Below are positions 17,759 to 27,095 of a stretch of DNA of 62,047 nt, piece after piece. The stretch spans positions 1-62,047 of the forward strand of contig MVQP01000007.1 of assembly GCA_002067235.1 (NCBI GenBank), written 5' to 3'. The notes under the pieces were generated by a model. That model was not told where the DNA came from and searched no databases. It saw only the letters and a list, made by a program, of their open reading frames with translations. Position 1 is the stretch's first letter. Each line of letters opens with the position of its first letter. A program made the translations under genes and the position numbers. Source of the DNA: Syntrophorhabdus sp. PtaB.Bin047. GTDB lineage: Bacteria; Desulfobacterota; Syntrophorhabdia; Syntrophorhabdales; Syntrophorhabdaceae.

Positions 17759-18907
17759 TTATACCCCGGAAGCGGACACTCTTTCCACGACCGCCTTGCC
17801 GTATTCCGAGCACTTCACGGCCCTTCCGTCCCGGACCTGGCGCGCCAGGTCGTAGGTCATGATCCCCGCCCGTATCGTTTCTTCAACGGCGCGGCGTATC
17901 GCCGTCCCCGTTTCCACCATCCCCATATGGTCGAAGAGCATCGCCCCCGACAGGATAAAGGACGTGGGGTTCACCATGTCGAGCCCCGCATACTTCGGGG
18001 CGCTCCCGTGTGTGGGCTCGAATACCGCCACATCGTCGCCGATGTTCGCCCCGGGAGCGACACCAAGGCCGCCGATCAGGGCCGCGCAGGCATCGGACAG
18101 GTAGTCGCCGTTGAGATTCGGGCACAAAAGGATGTCGTAGTCCGCGGGCCTCGCGATGACCTGCATGAACATATTGTCCGCGATCCTGTCGTTGATGGGT
18201 ATCTTCCCCTGAACACCCTCGGCCGAGACATCATCGAATTCCCGTGCCGTTTCGTATGCCCATTCGCGGAAAGCGCCTTCGGTGTATTTCATGATGTTTC
18301 CCTTGTGGACAATGGTGATGACCCTGCGATTGGCCTTTACCGCCCAGCCGACCGCCCATCTTACGAACCGCTCCGTGCCGGCTCGGCTCATGGGTTTTAT
18401 CCCTATGCCGCTGTCGGGATCCACCTCCACGCCCATCACGTCCCGCAGGAAGTCGACTACAGTCCTCGCTTCCGCCGTTCCGCCCTTCCATTCTATCCCC
18501 CGATAGAGGTCCTCGGTATTCTCCCTGAATATCACCATGTCAACTGCTTCGGGGTTCACGAGAGGGCTCGGCAAACCCCGGAACCAGCGTATCGGCCGAA
18601 TGCAAACGTAGAGGTCGAACCTCTGCCGCAGATAGACGTTGACACTCCTGAACCCCCCGCCGACAGGCGTTGTCAGGGGCCCTTTCAGGGCGATCGTACT
18701 GTCCAGAATGGCGTCGACGGTCTCCTGGGGCAGGAGAACGTTGTGGGAATCGAGGGCCTTCAGCCCCGCGACCAGGGGAACCCATTCTATGCGTTTCGAG
18801 CCGCCCGTCGTCTTGAGGACCGCCTCCTCGAAGATCTCCCGCGAGGCGTTCCATATATCCTCGCCTGTTCCATCCCCTGCAATTACCGGTATCCTGATCG
18901 TGTCCAT
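17759..18907 (-). CDS. icd: NADP-dependent isocitrate dehydrogenase
   Basis: Oxidatively decarboxylates isocitrate to 2-oxoglutarate. It has 382 residues, shorter than E. coli Icd (416). Substrate motifs KGPLTTPVGGGFRSVNVYLRQ and MVIFRENTEDLYRGIEW are clear. The cofactor site keeps residues equivalent to E. coli Lys344-Tyr345 (SAPKYAG) and Tyr391/Arg395 (TYDLARQV), which indicates NADP rather than NAD. The start overlaps the stop of the preceding aconitase small subunit as TGATG. It completes a citrate-to-2-oxoglutarate operon. An isopropylmalate or homoisocitrate role is less likely given the phosphorylatable-loop region TTPVGGGFRS. Confidence 0.92.
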   Translation of the reverse strand: MDTIRIPVIAGDGTGEDIWNASREIFEEAVLKTTGGSKRIEWVPLVAGLKALDSHNVLLPQETVDAILDSTIALKGPLTTPVGGGFRSVNVYLRQRFDLYVCIRPIRWFRGLPSPLVNPEAVDMVIFRENTEDLYRGIEWKGGTAEARTVVDFLRDVMGVEVDPDSGIGIKPMSRAGTERFVRWAVGWAVKANRRVITIVHKGNIMKYTEGAFREWAYETAREFDDVSAEGVQGKIPINDRIADNMFMQVIARPADYDILLCPNLNGDYLSDACAALIGGLGVAPGANIGDDVAVFEPTHGSAPKYAGLDMVNPTSFILSGAMLFDHMGMVETGTAIRRAVEETIRAGIMTYDLARQVRDGRAVKCSEYGKAVVERVSASGV

Positions 18908-19404
18908 CAGATGGTGAACCCCCGGTGTTTCCTTATATAGTGATCGAGACCGCCTTCATCCAGTATGCTCCGCATGATCGCCGGCAGGGGGGCGAACTGC
19001 TTCGTTTCACCTCTCGTGAGGTTCGTGAGCGACCCTTCGTCGAGGCCGATCTCGAGCTCGTCTCCCTCGCTTATACCGTCGACTGGACAGATGATGGCCG
19101 CGAGACCCACGTTGATCGCATTCCGGTAGAAGATGCGGGCAAACGAAGGGGCCACTATGGCGTCTATACCGGCCATCCTGATGATAAGGGGTGCATGTTC
19201 CCTGCTTGAACCCAGGCCGAAATTCCTCCCCCCGACGATCACGTCGCCCTTAGCTATCCTTTCGGAGAAACCGGGTGCGATGTCGTCAAAGACGTGCTTC
19301 TTCAACTCTTCCAGGTTTGACCGAAGGTGATAGAAACGGCCGGGGATGATATGGTCCGTCGAAATGTCGTCCCCAAAGATCCACGCCTTGCCTCTTATGG
19401 TCAT
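18907..19404 (-). CDS. Aconitase-type (LeuD-like) hydro-lyase small subunit
   Basis: Swivel-domain subunit of a two-subunit isopropylmalate/homoaconitate/aconitate hydratase. It has 165 residues starting at [20 protein letters not shown]. Hallmarks are GDDISTDHIIPGRF, GGRNFGLGSSREHAP and APSFARIFYRNAINVG. The substrate-selecting loop reads FYHLRSN, unlike the loops I associate with typical isopropylmalate isomerase. Single-base stop/start overlaps (TGATG) join it to the large subunit before it and icd after it. Given Re-citrate synthase and icd in the same operon, the likely role is conversion of citrate to isocitrate rather than leucine synthesis; this is inference from context. Confidence 0.85.
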   Translation of the reverse strand: MTIRGKAWIFGDDISTDHIIPGRFYHLRSNLEELKKHVFDDIAPGFSERIAKGDVIVGGRNFGLGSSREHAPLIIRMAGIDAIVAPSFARIFYRNAINVGLAAIICPVDGISEGDELEIGLDEGSLTNLTRGETKQFAPLPAIMRSILDEGGLDHYIRKHRGFTI

Positions 19405-20666
19405 CACAGAACCTCTCTCGGGTCGGAGATCTTCCCCGCGAGGGCGCTTGCCGCCGCGGTTGCCGGAGACGCAAGGACGATGCCCGACTCCGGGTTGCCC
19501 ATCCTGCCCAGAAAATTCCGGTTCGACGTTGCCACGCATATCTCGCCCTTGCCGAGGATCCCCTGGTGCAGGCCGATGCAGGGCCCACAGCCGGGAGGGA
19601 GTATGGTCCCTCCGGCGTCGAGAAGCGTCTCCAGAATGCCTTCTCTCAGGGCAGCACGGTACACATCCCGTGACGCGGGACCCACGAGGAGACGCACTCC
19701 CGGGTGCTTCTTCCGGCCCGCGAGGACCTGTGCCGCGACCCTCAGGTCCTCTATCCTCCCGTTCGTGCAGGAACCGATGAAGACCTGCTGCACGGTCATG
19801 CCGCGAACCTCGCTGTCGTCGACGGCGCGCGTGTTGTCGACGGTATGAGGAAGGCTCACGACGGGCGCCAGCTGACCGAGGTCCATGTCGAATGTCTTCT
19901 CGTACACTGCGTCCCCATCGGGTGCAATCTCAACGTAGGAGCCTTCCCGGCCGTTCCGGCCGAGGTAGGCCCTGGTCACTTCATCTGACGGGAAGAGCCC
20001 GCACTTCGCTCCAGCCTCCACGGCCATGTTCGAGACGGTCATCCTGTCCTCGATCTCCATGGATGCCACGGCCTCGCCCGAGAACTCCATCGCCTTGTAG
20101 GTTGCACCGTCGGCGCCTATCATGCCTATGATCTTAAGGATGAGGTCTTTCGGGAAGACGCCCTTTGGAAAGGTCCCGGAAAGACGGAACAGGAAGCTCT
20201 CGGGCACCCTCATCCAGGTCTTGCCGAGGCCCATCGCCGTCGCGATGTCCGTGGAACCCATGCCTGTGGCGAAGGAGGCGAGCGCTCCCCCGGTGCAGGT
20301 GTGAGAATCGGCCCCCAGGAGCACCTCTCCCGGCACGAGAATAGCCTCAGACATGAGCTGGTGGCAGATACCTTCGCCCACGTCGCTGACGTTCGCGCCG
20401 AAACGCCCCGCAAATTCCTTTATCATCATATGGTCGTTGGAAAGCTCCATGCGGGGGCTCGGCGATGCGTGGTCGATGAAGAAGGTGACCCTTGACCCTT
20501 CGAAGAGCGTGTCAAAACCCATGTCCTCGAATTTCCTGATCGCGAGCGGCGCCGTTCCATCCTGCAGGAGTATCCTGTCCACGTTCACGACGACGTAGCT
20601 TCCCTGCACCGCCTTGCCGCCCACGTTCCTGCCAAGTATCTTCTCAGCCAGCGTCCCGCCTTTCAC
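19404..20666 (-). CDS. Aconitase-type (LeuC-like) hydro-lyase large subunit
   Basis: Catalytic [4Fe-4S] subunit, 420 residues. The cluster ligands lie in [13 protein letters not shown] and in [10 protein letters not shown]. Other family motifs include [18 protein letters not shown] and FIDHASPSP. Start is GTG, two bases after the citrate synthase stop. LeuC-type proteins of this length and domain plan work as isopropylmalate isomerase, homoaconitase or, in several anaerobes, aconitase. The surrounding operon favours aconitase. A leucine role would be expected beside leuA or leuB, and neither is seen here. Confidence 0.87.
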   Translation of the reverse strand: MKGGTLAEKILGRNVGGKAVQGSYVVVNVDRILLQDGTAPLAIRKFEDMGFDTLFEGSRVTFFIDHASPSPRMELSNDHMMIKEFAGRFGANVSDVGEGICHQLMSEAILVPGEVLLGADSHTCTGGALASFATGMGSTDIATAMGLGKTWMRVPESFLFRLSGTFPKGVFPKDLILKIIGMIGADGATYKAMEFSGEAVASMEIEDRMTVSNMAVEAGAKCGLFPSDEVTRAYLGRNGREGSYVEIAPDGDAVYEKTFDMDLGQLAPVVSLPHTVDNTRAVDDSEVRGMTVQQVFIGSCTNGRIEDLRVAAQVLAGRKKHPGVRLLVGPASRDVYRAALREGILETLLDAGGTILPPGCGPCIGLHQGILGKGEICVATSNRNFLGRMGNPESGIVLASPATAAASALAGKISDPREVL

Positions 20667-20668
20667 CG

Positions 20669-22486
20669 TCAGGCCTCCGCCCTGGCCAGGTCCTCAAACC
20701 TGATGTCGAGGCCGAGAACACCGACGATGTCACCCATCTCGTCCCGTATGGGCCCCGACACGGTGACGCACAACGCCCCCGTTATCCTCGATGAATAGAG
20801 GTCCGTGGCATGTATTCTGCCATCGGCCATGGGTTTTATGAACCAATCCCTGTCGGAGAAATCGTCGTTGAGACCGATCTTGTGGTACTTGGCCTTATCC
20901 ACCACCTGCGTGATGTTGCGCGTGATCTTGACGCCTTCCTTGTTGACGGCGTAAGCGAACTGGATATAAGGATAGTCCTCGACGAGGCTTTTCAGACGCT
21001 CTTCCTGCCGTTCGGGCTGCATGCCCTTTATTCCCGGGTCCTCGATATACTGTTCCACGAGGTGGGCGGCCATGTCGAAGGCCCTCTTCTTCATCAACTC
21101 GAACTCGGAGACGAACATCTCCGGGATATACCGTCTCACCTGGTGCTCGAGCTCCTCTTCGGACATGCACGTTATCCGGCCGTCTTCATATTGTTTGGCG
21201 ATCCACTTGTTGATCTTCGCCACGCCGGGGTGCGTCTTCTGCACCTTCTCCTTTCCCGTGAGTGCAAAGTGAGAGTTGACCCAGTGGGCTATCCCCGCCA
21301 GGCCCGATTTGTCGGTGATATTGACCGCAAGGGGTCTGTTGAGAAGCTTGCTCGTGTCGAATGGTGAATATATCTCCTCGTTTTTCAGGATGCCGTCTAT
21401 GTGCACTCCAGCCGAGGTGGCATTGAAATCGAGCCCCACGAAGGGCTGGTTCTTCGGGACATGATGACCGATCTCCCGCTCGAAATAGTTGCGCATCTCC
21501 GTGATGACCGTCGTGTCGACACCGTTGTTCTCGCCCGTCAGGGAGACGTACTCCATGATAAGGCCCTCGATGGGGGCGTTGCCCGTCCTCTCGCCGAGGC
21601 CGAGCAAGGTCCCGTTCACATAGGTGCATCCGTACATCCAGGCGCTGATGCTGTTGATGAGGACCTTGTAGAAATCGTTGTGGCCATGCCACTCGAGGCA
21701 ATCCGAAGGCACCCCAGCGTCGTCGATCATGGCGCGGATGATCTTCCCGATGGACCGGGGAAGCGCCGAACCCGGGTACGTGATGCCGACACCCAGGGTG
21801 TCGCAGAGACGTATCTTGACCGGCAGCCTCGCCTCCTCCGACAGGGCCATGAGAGCCTGGGCGAAGGGAACGCAAAAACCGTAGATGTCCGCCCTCGTCA
21901 CGTCCTCGAAGTGGCATCTCGGTATTATACCGTGGTCGAGAGCGCTCTCCACTATCTTCAGATAGTCCTTGAACACCTGCGACCTCGTCTTGTTGAGTTT
22001 CAGGAATATGTGGTAGTCGGAAACGCTCGTCAGGATGCCCGTCTCCTTCAGCCCCATCTCCTTCACGAGCTGGAGGTCCTCCTTGTGCGCCCGTATCCAC
22101 CCCGTTATCTCCGGGAAGCGGTAGCCTTTCTCCTGGCACCTGCGCAGGGCCTCCTTGTCCTTGTCGGTATAGAGGAAGAACTCCGACTGCCTGATGACCC
22201 CGTTTGGCCCGCTCAACCGGTGGAGGAACTCGAAAAGGTCCTCGATCTGCTCAGCCGTGAAGGGAGGCCTTGCCTGCTGGCCGTCCCTGAAGGTCGTGTC
22301 CGTAATATAGATATCGTCAGGAGGATCGATGAGCTCGATCTTGTGGTCGAACTTCACCTTGCAGACCTCATCATAGGGGAAGATATCCCTGAAGAGCTGG
22401 GGGTGGTCCACGTCGATGAGAGGATAATTGGACGCACCGGCAACGTTCTTAAAGATGAACCCTTTCTTCTTCTCCTTCTTCTTCAT
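20669..22486 (-). CDS. Re-type citrate synthase with C-terminal Cache/PDC sensor domain
   Basis: Condenses acetyl-CoA and oxaloacetate to citrate with Re stereochemistry; it belongs to the HMGL/isopropylmalate-synthase family, not the GltA family. It has 605 residues. The TIM-barrel motif [53 protein letters not shown] and [12 protein letters not shown] closely match what is known of Clostridium kluyveri Re-citrate synthase. After residue about 480 a second domain follows ([50 protein letters not shown]), which reads as a PDC/Cache ligand-binding domain. No signal peptide or transmembrane segment is present, so the sensor is cytoplasmic. First gene after aspS, 18 bases away, and followed by the aconitase subunits. 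Confidence 0.88.
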   Translation of the reverse strand: MKKKEKKKGFIFKNVAGASNYPLIDVDHPQLFRDIFPYDEVCKVKFDHKIELIDPPDDIYITDTTFRDGQQARPPFTAEQIEDLFEFLHRLSGPNGVIRQSEFFLYTDKDKEALRRCQEKGYRFPEITGWIRAHKEDLQLVKEMGLKETGILTSVSDYHIFLKLNKTRSQVFKDYLKIVESALDHGIIPRCHFEDVTRADIYGFCVPFAQALMALSEEARLPVKIRLCDTLGVGITYPGSALPRSIGKIIRAMIDDAGVPSDCLEWHGHNDFYKVLINSISAWMYGCTYVNGTLLGLGERTGNAPIEGLIMEYVSLTGENNGVDTTVITEMRNYFEREIGHHVPKNQPFVGLDFNATSAGVHIDGILKNEEIYSPFDTSKLLNRPLAVNITDKSGLAGIAHWVNSHFALTGKEKVQKTHPGVAKINKWIAKQYEDGRITCMSEEELEHQVRRYIPEMFVSEFELMKKRAFDMAAHLVEQYIEDPGIKGMQPERQEERLKSLVEDYPYIQFAYAVNKEGVKITRNITQVVDKAKYHKIGLNDDFSDRDWFIKPMADGRIHATDLYSSRITGALCVTVSGPIRDEMGDIVGVLGLDIRFEDLARAEA

Positions 22487-22504
22487 ATCACCCCCGCTGG
22501 TATA

Positions 22505-24259
22505 TCAATCGGAAACGGTCCGGATCTTCAGCTCCGCAAGTTGTCTTGGCCCCACCCTGGAGGGTGCGCCGGTGAGAAGGCAGGAGCCCTTCTGTGTCTT
22601 CGGAAAGGCGATAACGTCCCTGATACTGCCAAGTCCCAGGAACATCATCAGGATGCGGTCGAAACCAAAGGCGATGCCCCCATGGGGAGGGGCCCCCATC
22701 TCGAGGGCCTCCAGGAGAAAGCCGAACTTGTCCGCGGCTTCCACTTCGCCTATGTTGAGGAGGCGAAACATCTCCGCCTGGTCCTCCGTTCGGTGGTTCC
22801 TGATGCTCCCCCCGCCCAGTTCGACACCGTTGAAGACTAGGTCGTAGGAATTGGCAAGAATGGCATCGTAGTCCCCGTTGAACCCTGCAAGCTTCTCCTT
22901 GGGGGATGTGAAGGGATGGTGGCGGGCTACGTAGCGCTTCTCCTCCTCGCTGTACTCGAGAAGGGGAAAATCGATGACCCAGAGGAACTTGTCGAGGCTC
23001 TTGTCGATGAGGTCATACTTCTCGCCCAGATACAGCCGGAACCTTCCCATGAGCTCGCTCACGCGAAGTTTCTTGTCGCACATGATGAACAGCACATCAC
23101 CGGGCTCCATGCTGAAAAGGGTTACCATCTGCGATTTCTCTACATCGCTCAGGAACTTCACCGTCGGGGATTGAAGCGCCCTGTCGGCATCCATGCGTAT
23201 CCACACGAGGCCGCCGGCACCGATCTCCCTGGCCGTTTCCACCGACACGTCGAGGTCCTTGCGCGAGAGGGTCTTCCCCTTGAGGACGAGGCCCTTGACC
23301 GCCCCGCCCGCCTCTATCGTCTTCTTGAAGACCCCGAACTCCGTCTTCTGGAATATGTGCGTCATGTCCACGATGGGCAGGTCGAAACGCAGGTCGGGTT
23401 TATCGCTGCCGTATCTGTCCATCGCCTCGGCAAAGCTCATCCGGGGGAAAGGGACCTCGGGGGGTTTCCTGCCTTTCAATGCCTCGTAGAGGGCTATAAT
23501 GAGCCCCTCGTTCACGTTCATCACGTCTTCCCTGTCGACAAAGCTCATCTCGATATCTATCTGGGTGAACTCCGGCTGACGGTCGGCCCTTAAGTCCTCA
23601 TCGCGAAAGCAACGGGCGATCTGGAAATACCTCTCGAAGCCGCTCATCATGAGGAGCTGCTTGAAAAGCTGGGGCGACTGCGGCAGGGCGTAGAACATCC
23701 CGGTGTTAAGCCTGCTGGGCACCACGAAATCGCGCGCGCCTTCTGGCGTCGACTTTGTGAGCAGCGGCGTCTCGAACTCGTAGAACCCCTTCGACAACAG
23801 GTAGTCCCGCGTGACCGTGTAGGCCTTGCTCCTCTCGATGAAGACCTTCTGCATCTCAGGGCGCCGCATGTCGAGATAGCGGTACCTGAGACGCGTGGCC
23901 TCGCCGATGTCCTCGTCATCGAGCTGAAAGGGAAGGACCTTGCAGGTGTTGAGGACCTCGAAGTCCGACACGTAGACCTCGACCTCTCCCGTGGGCAGGG
24001 CCGGGTTCTCCGTCTCGGCGGGCCTTCTCCTGACCGTGCCCGTCACCTTGAGCACGTATTCGCTGCGTATGTCGCCAGCCCTCTCGTGTGCCTCCTTCGA
24101 TATCTCGGGAGAGAACACGATCTGGACGATCCCCGTCACATCGCGCAGGTCGGCGAACACCAGCCCTCCATGATCGCGTCTCCTGAAAACCCACCCTGCC
24201 AGGGTCACTGTCGTATCCACATGTTCTTTTCGTATCGTGCCGCAATAGGTATCTCTCAC
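22505..24259 (-). CDS. aspS: Aspartyl-tRNA synthetase
   Basis: Class II synthetase, 584 residues, bacterial type with an N-terminal OB-fold anticodon-binding domain, a central GAD insertion and the catalytic core. Motif 2 is ARCFRDEDLRADRQPEFTQ, and motif 3 is GIAFGFDRILMMFLG. Start codon is GTG with AAGGGG upstream. A strong sigma70 promoter lies immediately upstream. Its stop is 18 bases before the citrate synthase gene, so an unusual aminoacyl-tRNA synthetase/central carbon operon is implied. Whether it is discriminating or also charges tRNA-Asn cannot be decided from this window. Confidence 0.96.
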   Translation of the reverse strand: MRDTYCGTIRKEHVDTTVTLAGWVFRRRDHGGLVFADLRDVTGIVQIVFSPEISKEAHERAGDIRSEYVLKVTGTVRRRPAETENPALPTGEVEVYVSDFEVLNTCKVLPFQLDDEDIGEATRLRYRYLDMRRPEMQKVFIERSKAYTVTRDYLLSKGFYEFETPLLTKSTPEGARDFVVPSRLNTGMFYALPQSPQLFKQLLMMSGFERYFQIARCFRDEDLRADRQPEFTQIDIEMSFVDREDVMNVNEGLIIALYEALKGRKPPEVPFPRMSFAEAMDRYGSDKPDLRFDLPIVDMTHIFQKTEFGVFKKTIEAGGAVKGLVLKGKTLSRKDLDVSVETAREIGAGGLVWIRMDADRALQSPTVKFLSDVEKSQMVTLFSMEPGDVLFIMCDKKLRVSELMGRFRLYLGEKYDLIDKSLDKFLWVIDFPLLEYSEEEKRYVARHHPFTSPKEKLAGFNGDYDAILANSYDLVFNGVELGGGSIRNHRTEDQAEMFRLLNIGEVEAADKFGFLLEALEMGAPPHGGIAFGFDRILMMFLGLGSIRDVIAFPKTQKGSCLLTGAPSRVGPRQLAELKIRTVSD

Positions 24260-24287
24260 GTTCAGCCCCTTCTAAAAAAAGTGTATT

Positions 24288-24316
24288 ATTATATTGTCAA
24301 ATCCTTGATTAGTCAA
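24288..24316 (-). promoter_or_regulatory. Strong sigma70 promoter of aspS
   Basis: On the minus strand TTGACT (24311-24316) and TATAAT (24288-24293) are separated by 17 bases. The -10 is a perfect consensus, and the -35 differs in one base. Transcription would begin about 20-25 bases before the GTG start of aspS. It probably drives the whole aspS-citrate synthase-aconitase-icd run. Confidence 0.8.
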
Positions 24317-24445
24317 TACGGACAGGGGACAGACAGGATGACGGGTCTCTTTCGGTTGCGGGTGACATGCGACGGGTGACATGAAGGACTACAGGAACCG
24401 GGGGTCTCATTCTTGCCGCCCCTTGCCGATCGTCCGTCGTGCTTC

Positions 24446-25774
24446 CTATCGTTGCTCCAAGCAGTCGGGGTCCCGCATGGGGCAGAGGGTATCGAATCGC
24501 TTCATGGAGATGAAATAGCCCCTGTACATCGCCCTCTCGAGGATCTCCACAGTCTCCTGGGTGATGAGCTTGTCGGCAAGGAGTTGCTTTCTGTAGCAGA
24601 CACCGTTTAGAACGAGAAGCTTCACAATCTGTCGGGTGGCCTCATCCGCGTGCCGGATACCACCGCCCCTTCCGAAGGGCCTGGAGTAGTGGAGCATGAT
24701 CTCGTCCGCCTGATAACCCAGTTCCGCCAACGGACTGAGGTAAGCGGATTTGTACATCTCATAGCTGGAGACGCAGGGTTCGTCGGTGCAGGTCGCGCTT
24801 TTCGCCACCCTCACCCACTGCGCGTAATTCGACGCGTCCTCAAACCCCTGCGCCGAGGTCACTTTCGCCTGGAGAGCCTCCCTCCGGGCCCGCTCCTCCT
24901 GGCGCGACCTCTGTATATTCGCCTTCATGAGTTCCACCGTGACTATGCTTCCGACCAAGACTATACAGGCAAGGAGAAAGACGGTCAGGATGCCCTTTAC
25001 CGGCGAACCGTCCACCCTGCCGTCGGCGATCTGCCGCGTTCCGGAGAATATGTCGTCCAGCCCCAGTATCTGATCATTATGCGGATTCTTTGGCCTGAAG
25101 ATCTTTACGAAAACGTAGATCCAGAAGGTCGACGGGAAGCTCGCCCCAATGGCACGGAGAAAAAAGACCCCGAAACTGAACACGCCGTCCCTCTTCTCGA
25201 TGCTGAGGCCGTAGCGTCTTTGCCCGTTCGTCCTGCCATAGTTCATGGGGACATGGATCTGCAGGTAGTAGAACATGACAAAAGCATAAACTGCGATGAC
25301 GAGCGCCAGCCAGCCCGCCGCCTGGTTGACCTGACTCACCCGGGCAAGCTCCTCCTGAAAGGTGTCCGGTCGGGCAAGGGATTCGGACCACAATCTCAGG
25401 ATCAGCTCGGCGACCACCGAGGGCAGTACGACAAACAACCCGAACTGCACGTTATCATAGAATGCAGCAAGAAATCTCGTTCTGAGCGGGGCCGTGGCGA
25501 AAGGTCCCGGAAGGTGTTCGACGCGCGTGTCCTCGTCGCCCGAGGGCGCCTCACTCCCGGCCCCGGGCATATCACCGGAAACATCCCTCTGTGCCGGAAG
25601 ATCGACTGAGAGCCTCATCCTGCCCTCCGCCGGCCCCTCCGGAACCTCCCGGACCACGGTCCGGGGTGTTGCCTGTTCCACGGGCAGCTCCGCGGCAGAA
25701 CCGCAGCGGGGGCATTTCCCTTCCGTCAGAGAATGGTCGAAAACAAACTCACATTTGGGACAACTCGTCAACAT
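24446..25774 (-). CDS. RDD-family membrane protein with N-terminal zinc ribbon
   Basis: A protein of 442 residues. Residues 5-24 form a zinc ribbon (CPKC, then CPRC). A disordered Pro/Glu-rich stretch runs to about residue 90. The RDD-type membrane domain follows: RTRFLAAFYDNVQFG with the Arg and Asp, a second helix near 150-172, and NGQRRYGLSIEKRDG. A further transmembrane helix lies at about residues 268-288. The C-terminal 150 residues are soluble, with paired cysteines (SATCTDEPCVSS, GVCYRK, DTLCPMRDPDC) that could form disulphides outside the cytoplasm. RDD proteins include transporters and antiporters; the function here is unknown. It is probably transcribed alone. Confidence 0.75.
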   Translation of the reverse strand: MLTSCPKCEFVFDHSLTEGKCPRCGSAAELPVEQATPRTVVREVPEGPAEGRMRLSVDLPAQRDVSGDMPGAGSEAPSGDEDTRVEHLPGPFATAPLRTRFLAAFYDNVQFGLFVVLPSVVAELILRLWSESLARPDTFQEELARVSQVNQAAGWLALVIAVYAFVMFYYLQIHVPMNYGRTNGQRRYGLSIEKRDGVFSFGVFFLRAIGASFPSTFWIYVFVKIFRPKNPHNDQILGLDDIFSGTRQIADGRVDGSPVKGILTVFLLACIVLVGSIVTVELMKANIQRSRQEERARREALQAKVTSAQGFEDASNYAQWVRVAKSATCTDEPCVSSYEMYKSAYLSPLAELGYQADEIMLHYSRPFGRGGGIRHADEATRQIVKLLVLNGVCYRKQLLADKLITQETVEILERAMYRGYFISMKRFDTLCPMRDPDCLEQR

Positions 25775-25917
25775 GGCTTACCACCCGAAACCGGTGTCAG
25801 TGCCGGGAACAGCTGAGACTCAGGTTTCTGATATTGTATTATCGCAACAATCGCGGCATCTGTTAAGAGAATACTTGTCTCTGCGCTCGAACAACCACCT
25901 CCTTCTGCGAGAACCCT

Positions 25918-26928
25918 TCACAATTCCCCGATCGGCACGTTCCTCAGGAACTCGGCACTCTCTTCAGGCAGGGACGTGTTGATATACATACCTGTGCCCA
26001 GCTCGAAACCGGCCGCCCTGGTAAGCCTTGGAACAATGGCAAGGTACCAGTGGAAGTACTTCGCGTCGGCGCCGCCGGGCGACAGTGACCGGATCACGTA
26101 GTTGTAGTCAGGATTGCCGAGGCCCACGTAAAGGCGCAGCAGGATCTCCTTCAGGATGACCGCCAGCGCCCGTATCTCGTCATCCGTGATATGACCGTAG
26201 CAGGCGCTGTGTCGCTTCGGATAGATCCATACGTGGAAGGGGGACAGGGCCGCATAAGGGACAAAGGCCAGGAAGTGTTCGTTCTCGGAAACCACCCTCA
26301 ACCCGTCGTCCTTCTCTCCTTTCATATAGGTGCAGTAGAGGCAGTCACCGAAGTTCACGTAATAGTAATTGCGTATGGCCTCGTTGAGACGGTTCATCAC
26401 CTGCCCGGGGAAGACCGGGGTTCCGACTATCTGCGAATGAGGGTGTTCGAGGGACGTTCCGGCATCCTCGCCGTGGTTCTTGAAGATTATGACGTGTTCT
26501 ACCCGGTCGTCGTCGTAGAAGGCGATCTGGCGGTGGCGGTACGCGACCAGTATTTCCTCTATCCGGGGCAGCGGCAGGAGGGCCGTGGTCGTGTTATGGA
26601 TCGGCGATTCGATGATCACCTCATGGAGCCCGATACCGGAGAGGCATTCCCTCAGGTCATCCCTCTTCTTCACGATGACTCCTTCCGGGGTAAGGGCCGA
26701 GAACTTGTTGGGCACCACCCTGACCGTCCATCCGCCCCTATCGTCGGTGATTTTGAAAGTTTCCGGGGGCGTCATCGCTTCGTTCCCCACGCAGAAGGGG
26801 CAGGACGGGGAATGCTCGGGGAGAGCGAGAGGCTCCCTTGCGTGTTTGAACTCCTCGGGACGCCTGGCCCTCTCCGTGGCGATGATGACCCAATCTCCTG
26901 TGATCTGGTTCAACCGTACCTCAGGCAT
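25918..26928 (-). CDS. galT: Galactose-1-phosphate uridylyltransferase
   Basis: Exchanges UMP between UDP-glucose and galactose 1-phosphate (Leloir pathway). It has 336 residues. The catalytic motif EHPHSQIVGTPV carries the HxH active site. Zinc ligands are suggested by CPFC near residue 45. The start at MPEVRLNQITGDWVIIA has AAGGAGGT just upstream; an in-frame extension of 44 residues lacks family support. It is divergent from the exopolysaccharide operon, which fits a role in nucleotide-sugar supply. No galK or galE is in view. Confidence 0.94.
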   Translation of the reverse strand: MPEVRLNQITGDWVIIATERARRPEEFKHAREPLALPEHSPSCPFCVGNEAMTPPETFKITDDRGGWTVRVVPNKFSALTPEGVIVKKRDDLRECLSGIGLHEVIIESPIHNTTTALLPLPRIEEILVAYRHRQIAFYDDDRVEHVIIFKNHGEDAGTSLEHPHSQIVGTPVFPGQVMNRLNEAIRNYYYVNFGDCLYCTYMKGEKDDGLRVVSENEHFLAFVPYAALSPFHVWIYPKRHSACYGHITDDEIRALAVILKEILLRLYVGLGNPDYNYVIRSLSPGGADAKYFHWYLAIVPRLTRAAGFELGTGMYINTSLPEESAEFLRNVPIGEL

Positions 26929-27000
26929 AGGCACCTCCTTCGCTTCCTCACATAGTATTCCAAAAACCCAGGCTTCACAATCACAAAGACGGAATGGGTC

Positions 27001-27024
27001 ATGGACCCCTTCATGGACCCCTTC
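27001..27024 (+). promoter_or_regulatory. Tandem 12-base direct repeat upstream of the exopolysaccharide promoter
   Basis: ATGGACCCCTTC occurs twice back to back, ending four bases before the -35 box at 27029. The spacing places both copies on one face where an activator would contact polymerase. No known regulator motif is recognised. Confidence 0.4.
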
Positions 27025-27028
27025 CGCA

Positions 27029-27056
27029 TTGACACCATCACCACACATGCTATAAT
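27029..27056 (+). promoter_or_regulatory. Consensus sigma70 promoter of the exopolysaccharide operon
   Basis: TTGACA (27029-27034) and TATAAT (27051-27056) are both exact consensus, 16 bases apart. The predicted start site is about 30 bases before the first TPR gene. The slightly short spacer is compatible with control by the upstream direct repeat. Confidence 0.82.
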
Positions 27057-27095
27057 CCACGGTGGATCGCCGGATGCCGCGGGACCGATAAGCTT

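Noticed and set aside
19404..20666. Assignment as leucine-pathway leuC
   Set aside because: The operon contains citrate synthase and isocitrate dehydrogenase and no leuA or leuB, so an aconitase role is the simpler reading; still open to test.
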